A DNA stretch of 64,000 bases from Leeuwenhoekiella polynyae (lineage in GTDB: Bacteria > Bacteroidota > Bacteroidia > Flavobacteriales > Flavobacteriaceae). This document shows, piece after piece, positions 62,876 through 64,000 of the stretch. Each line of letters opens with the position of its first letter. Position 1 is the first letter of the stretch. Where the stretch lies: assembly GCF_042683665.1 (NCBI RefSeq), contig NZ_JBHUOO010000045.1; one strand, written 5' to 3'. A program made the translations under genes and the position numbers. The notes beneath the pieces are model-generated. The model made no database searches and was not told the origin of the DNA. It saw only the letters and a list, made by a program, of their open reading frames with translations.

Positions 62876-63757
62876 GTGGAAAAGTATTTAAAGATTATTC
62901 AAGATTCATTTTCCGGATATTTTAATTATCTGATTGATGAGATCACAAACCCGGGATGGACCAACTACTTCTATTGGCTCTTAGGTTTATCTTTATTGGT
63001 CTTTGCGTTAGAGATATTAATTCCGTGGCGAAAGAAACAACCCGTTATAAGAAAGGGCTTTTGGCTAGACGCTTTTTATATACTTTTCAATTTTTTTCTA
63101 TTTTCCCTTATCGGCTACAATGCACTTTCTAATGTGGGAGTTGAACTTTTTAATGACTTTCTGGAACTCTTTGGAATCAACAATCTGGTAGCTGTAGAGA
63201 TTCAGAGTTTTCCCGTTTGGGCACAGCTAGTCATTATGTTTATCATAGCCGACTTTATACAGTGGAATGTGCACCGCATGTTGCACAGAGTTCCCTGGCT
63301 GTGGAAATTTCATCAAATACATCACAGTGTAAAAGAAATGGGTTTTGCGGCGCAGTTCCGGTTTCATTTTGTAGAAACCCTGGTTTACAAAAGCATTCAA
63401 TATATTCCACTGGCGATGATCGGTTTTGGGATTGAACAATTTTTTATAGTGCATATGTTTACCGTTTTTGTAGGGCATTTAAATCACGCGAATCTTGATT
63501 GGAGTTATGGCCCATTCGGTTACGTGTTTAACAATCCGCGTATGCACATCTGGCATCATGCTAAGAAACTACCTCCTGAACATAAATACGGGATGAATTT
63601 TGGTTTAAGCCTGAGTATTTGGGATTATCTTTTCGGTACGGCTTATATTCCGCAGAGCGGAAAGAATATAGAAATAGGTTTTGAAGGTGATGAGAACTTT
63701 CCTCAGGATTTTAGCGAACAGGTCATTTTTCCGTTTAAAAGTAAACTAGAAAATTAA
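62876..63757 (+). CDS. sterol desaturase/fatty acid hydroxylase superfamily membrane protein
   Basis: The 293 residues have about four to five TM helices and the diiron His clusters HRMLH (133-137), HQIHH (146-150), HLNH (201-204) and HIWHH (224-228). These match integral-membrane hydroxylases that act on lipid or carotenoid-like C-H bonds. The substrate is unknown, and carotenoid or hopanoid genes are absent from the window. The frame begins with GTG at 62876, as no upstream ATG fits. It is followed by the MBL-fold gene. Confidence 0.9.
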   Translation: MEKYLKIIQDSFSGYFNYLIDEITNPGWTNYFYWLLGLSLLVFALEILIPWRKKQPVIRKGFWLDAFYILFNFFLFSLIGYNALSNVGVELFNDFLELFGINNLVAVEIQSFPVWAQLVIMFIIADFIQWNVHRMLHRVPWLWKFHQIHHSVKEMGFAAQFRFHFVETLVYKSIQYIPLAMIGFGIEQFFIVHMFTVFVGHLNHANLDWSYGPFGYVFNNPRMHIWHHAKKLPPEHKYGMNFGLSLSIWDYLFGTAYIPQSGKNIEIGFEGDENFPQDFSEQVIFPFKSKLEN

Positions 63758-63811
63758 TTCATAGTTTATATTCTGTATCAAATGTTACAGCCTAAAGCTA
63801 CAAGCATATAT

Positions 63812-63819
63812 ACCTTTGT
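63812..63819 (+). promoter_or_regulatory. -7 promoter core of the MBL-fold gene
   Basis: TACCTTTG is a perfect TAnnTTTG box, 20 bases before the ATG at 63839. No clear TTG sits at the expected distance upstream. Confidence 0.5.
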
Positions 63820-63838
63820 ATCAAAATTTGCTGAATTA

Positions 63839-64000
63839 TGGTCATTAAACAATTTGAATACAAACCCCTTTCTCACTTTTCATACGCGATTTTAAGCGAA
63901 GGACTCGTAGCACTTGTAGATCCGGAGCGTGATCCTGCTGCTTATTATGCTTTTGCAGAAGAACACAATGCTAAAATCGTAGCGGTTTTTGAAACACATC
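63839..64000 (+). CDS. MBL-fold metallohydrolase, N-terminal part, truncated by window end
   Basis: Fifty-four codons from an ATG at 63839 run to the edge without a stop. The start FEYKPLSHFSYAIL, then ALVDPERDP and IVAVFETH at the end, match the first strands of metallo-beta-lactamase-fold proteins of the persulfide dioxygenase/rhodanese-linked type, where ETH-x-HADH follows as the zinc site. The decisive part lies outside the window. Confidence 0.75.

Noticed and set aside
1..64000. tRNA, rRNA, CRISPR, transposase or conjugation genes
   Set aside because: None could be recognised by eye on either strand. A covariance-model scan would settle the RNA genes.

Overview
The window looks like a chromosomal segment of a marine-type member of the Flavobacteriaceae (Bacteroidota). 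This is inferred from low GC, promoter cores of the flavobacterial type (TTG-N17-23-TAnnTTTG) instead of sigma70 boxes, no obvious Shine-Dalgarno sequences, many lipoproteins, a tandem set of secreted proteins with the QVGIGTTNP-like N terminus, and family-typical genes (DUF5117-type metzincin, DUF885, DUF2461, DUF6428, YifB/ComM, topoisomerase IV beside mscL). I cannot fix the genus. There are no rRNA, tRNA or CRISPR features and no clear phage or transposase genes. Coding density is high.

Layout. 0.1-8.3 kb: DinB-like protein, PEP carboxylase, Lrp/AsnC regulator, M14 carboxypeptidase divergent from an XRE repressor across a six-copy palindromic operator array, a small lipoprotein and a CHASE hybrid histidine kinase. 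8.4-17.4 kb: mscL-parC-parE, DUF2461, a small membrane protein, CorA, a PfpI/DJ-1 protein and a TruA-like pseudouridine synthase. 17.6-20.6 kb: cysteine synthesis (cysE-cysM) plus a DUF1853 protein, meeting a cold-shock-domain protein. 20.9-22.8 kb: three tandem paralogous secreted proteins. 22.8-31.8 kb: MFS transporter, orphan DUF6428, DUF2383, a Tat-exported aminotransferase with an AEC permease, a metzincin lipoprotein, an aldo/keto reductase and a 45-residue small protein. 31.8-35.3 kb: 5-oxoprolinase operon (NRAMP-like transporter-pxpA-pxpB-pxpC). 35.5-45.5 kb: membrane protein, two lipoproteins (one run into a repeat element), M16 protease, YifB/ComM with a duplicated 3' end flanking a Zn-ribbon membrane gene, and an FAD/NAD(P)-binding protein. 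45.7-50.2 kb: glycerol facilitator and a two-gene GH13 amylase operon whose second gene has a frameshifted lipoprotein signal. 50.2-52.5 kb: two tandem structured RNA hairpins, a ClC channel and a decayed partial duplicate of a small membrane gene. 52.7-64 kb: DUF885, CocE-type hydrolase, DsbD, TilS, SulP, LpxR-like lipid A deacylase, a sterol-desaturase-family protein and the start of an MBL-fold gene.

The observations I would follow first are: (1) the two plus-strand hairpins at 50.38 and 50.52 kb, which share a 5' box, have GNRA loops and a compensatory base-pair change; (2) the amylase at 46.5-48.35 kb, where removing one A from an A5 tract restores a lipoprotein signal peptide starting one base after the upstream stop; (3) the TTTACAnnTGTAAA array at 5.05-5.34 kb; (4) the comM 3'-end duplication; and (5) the pxp operon's NRAMP-like transporter, which lacks both canonical metal-binding motifs.
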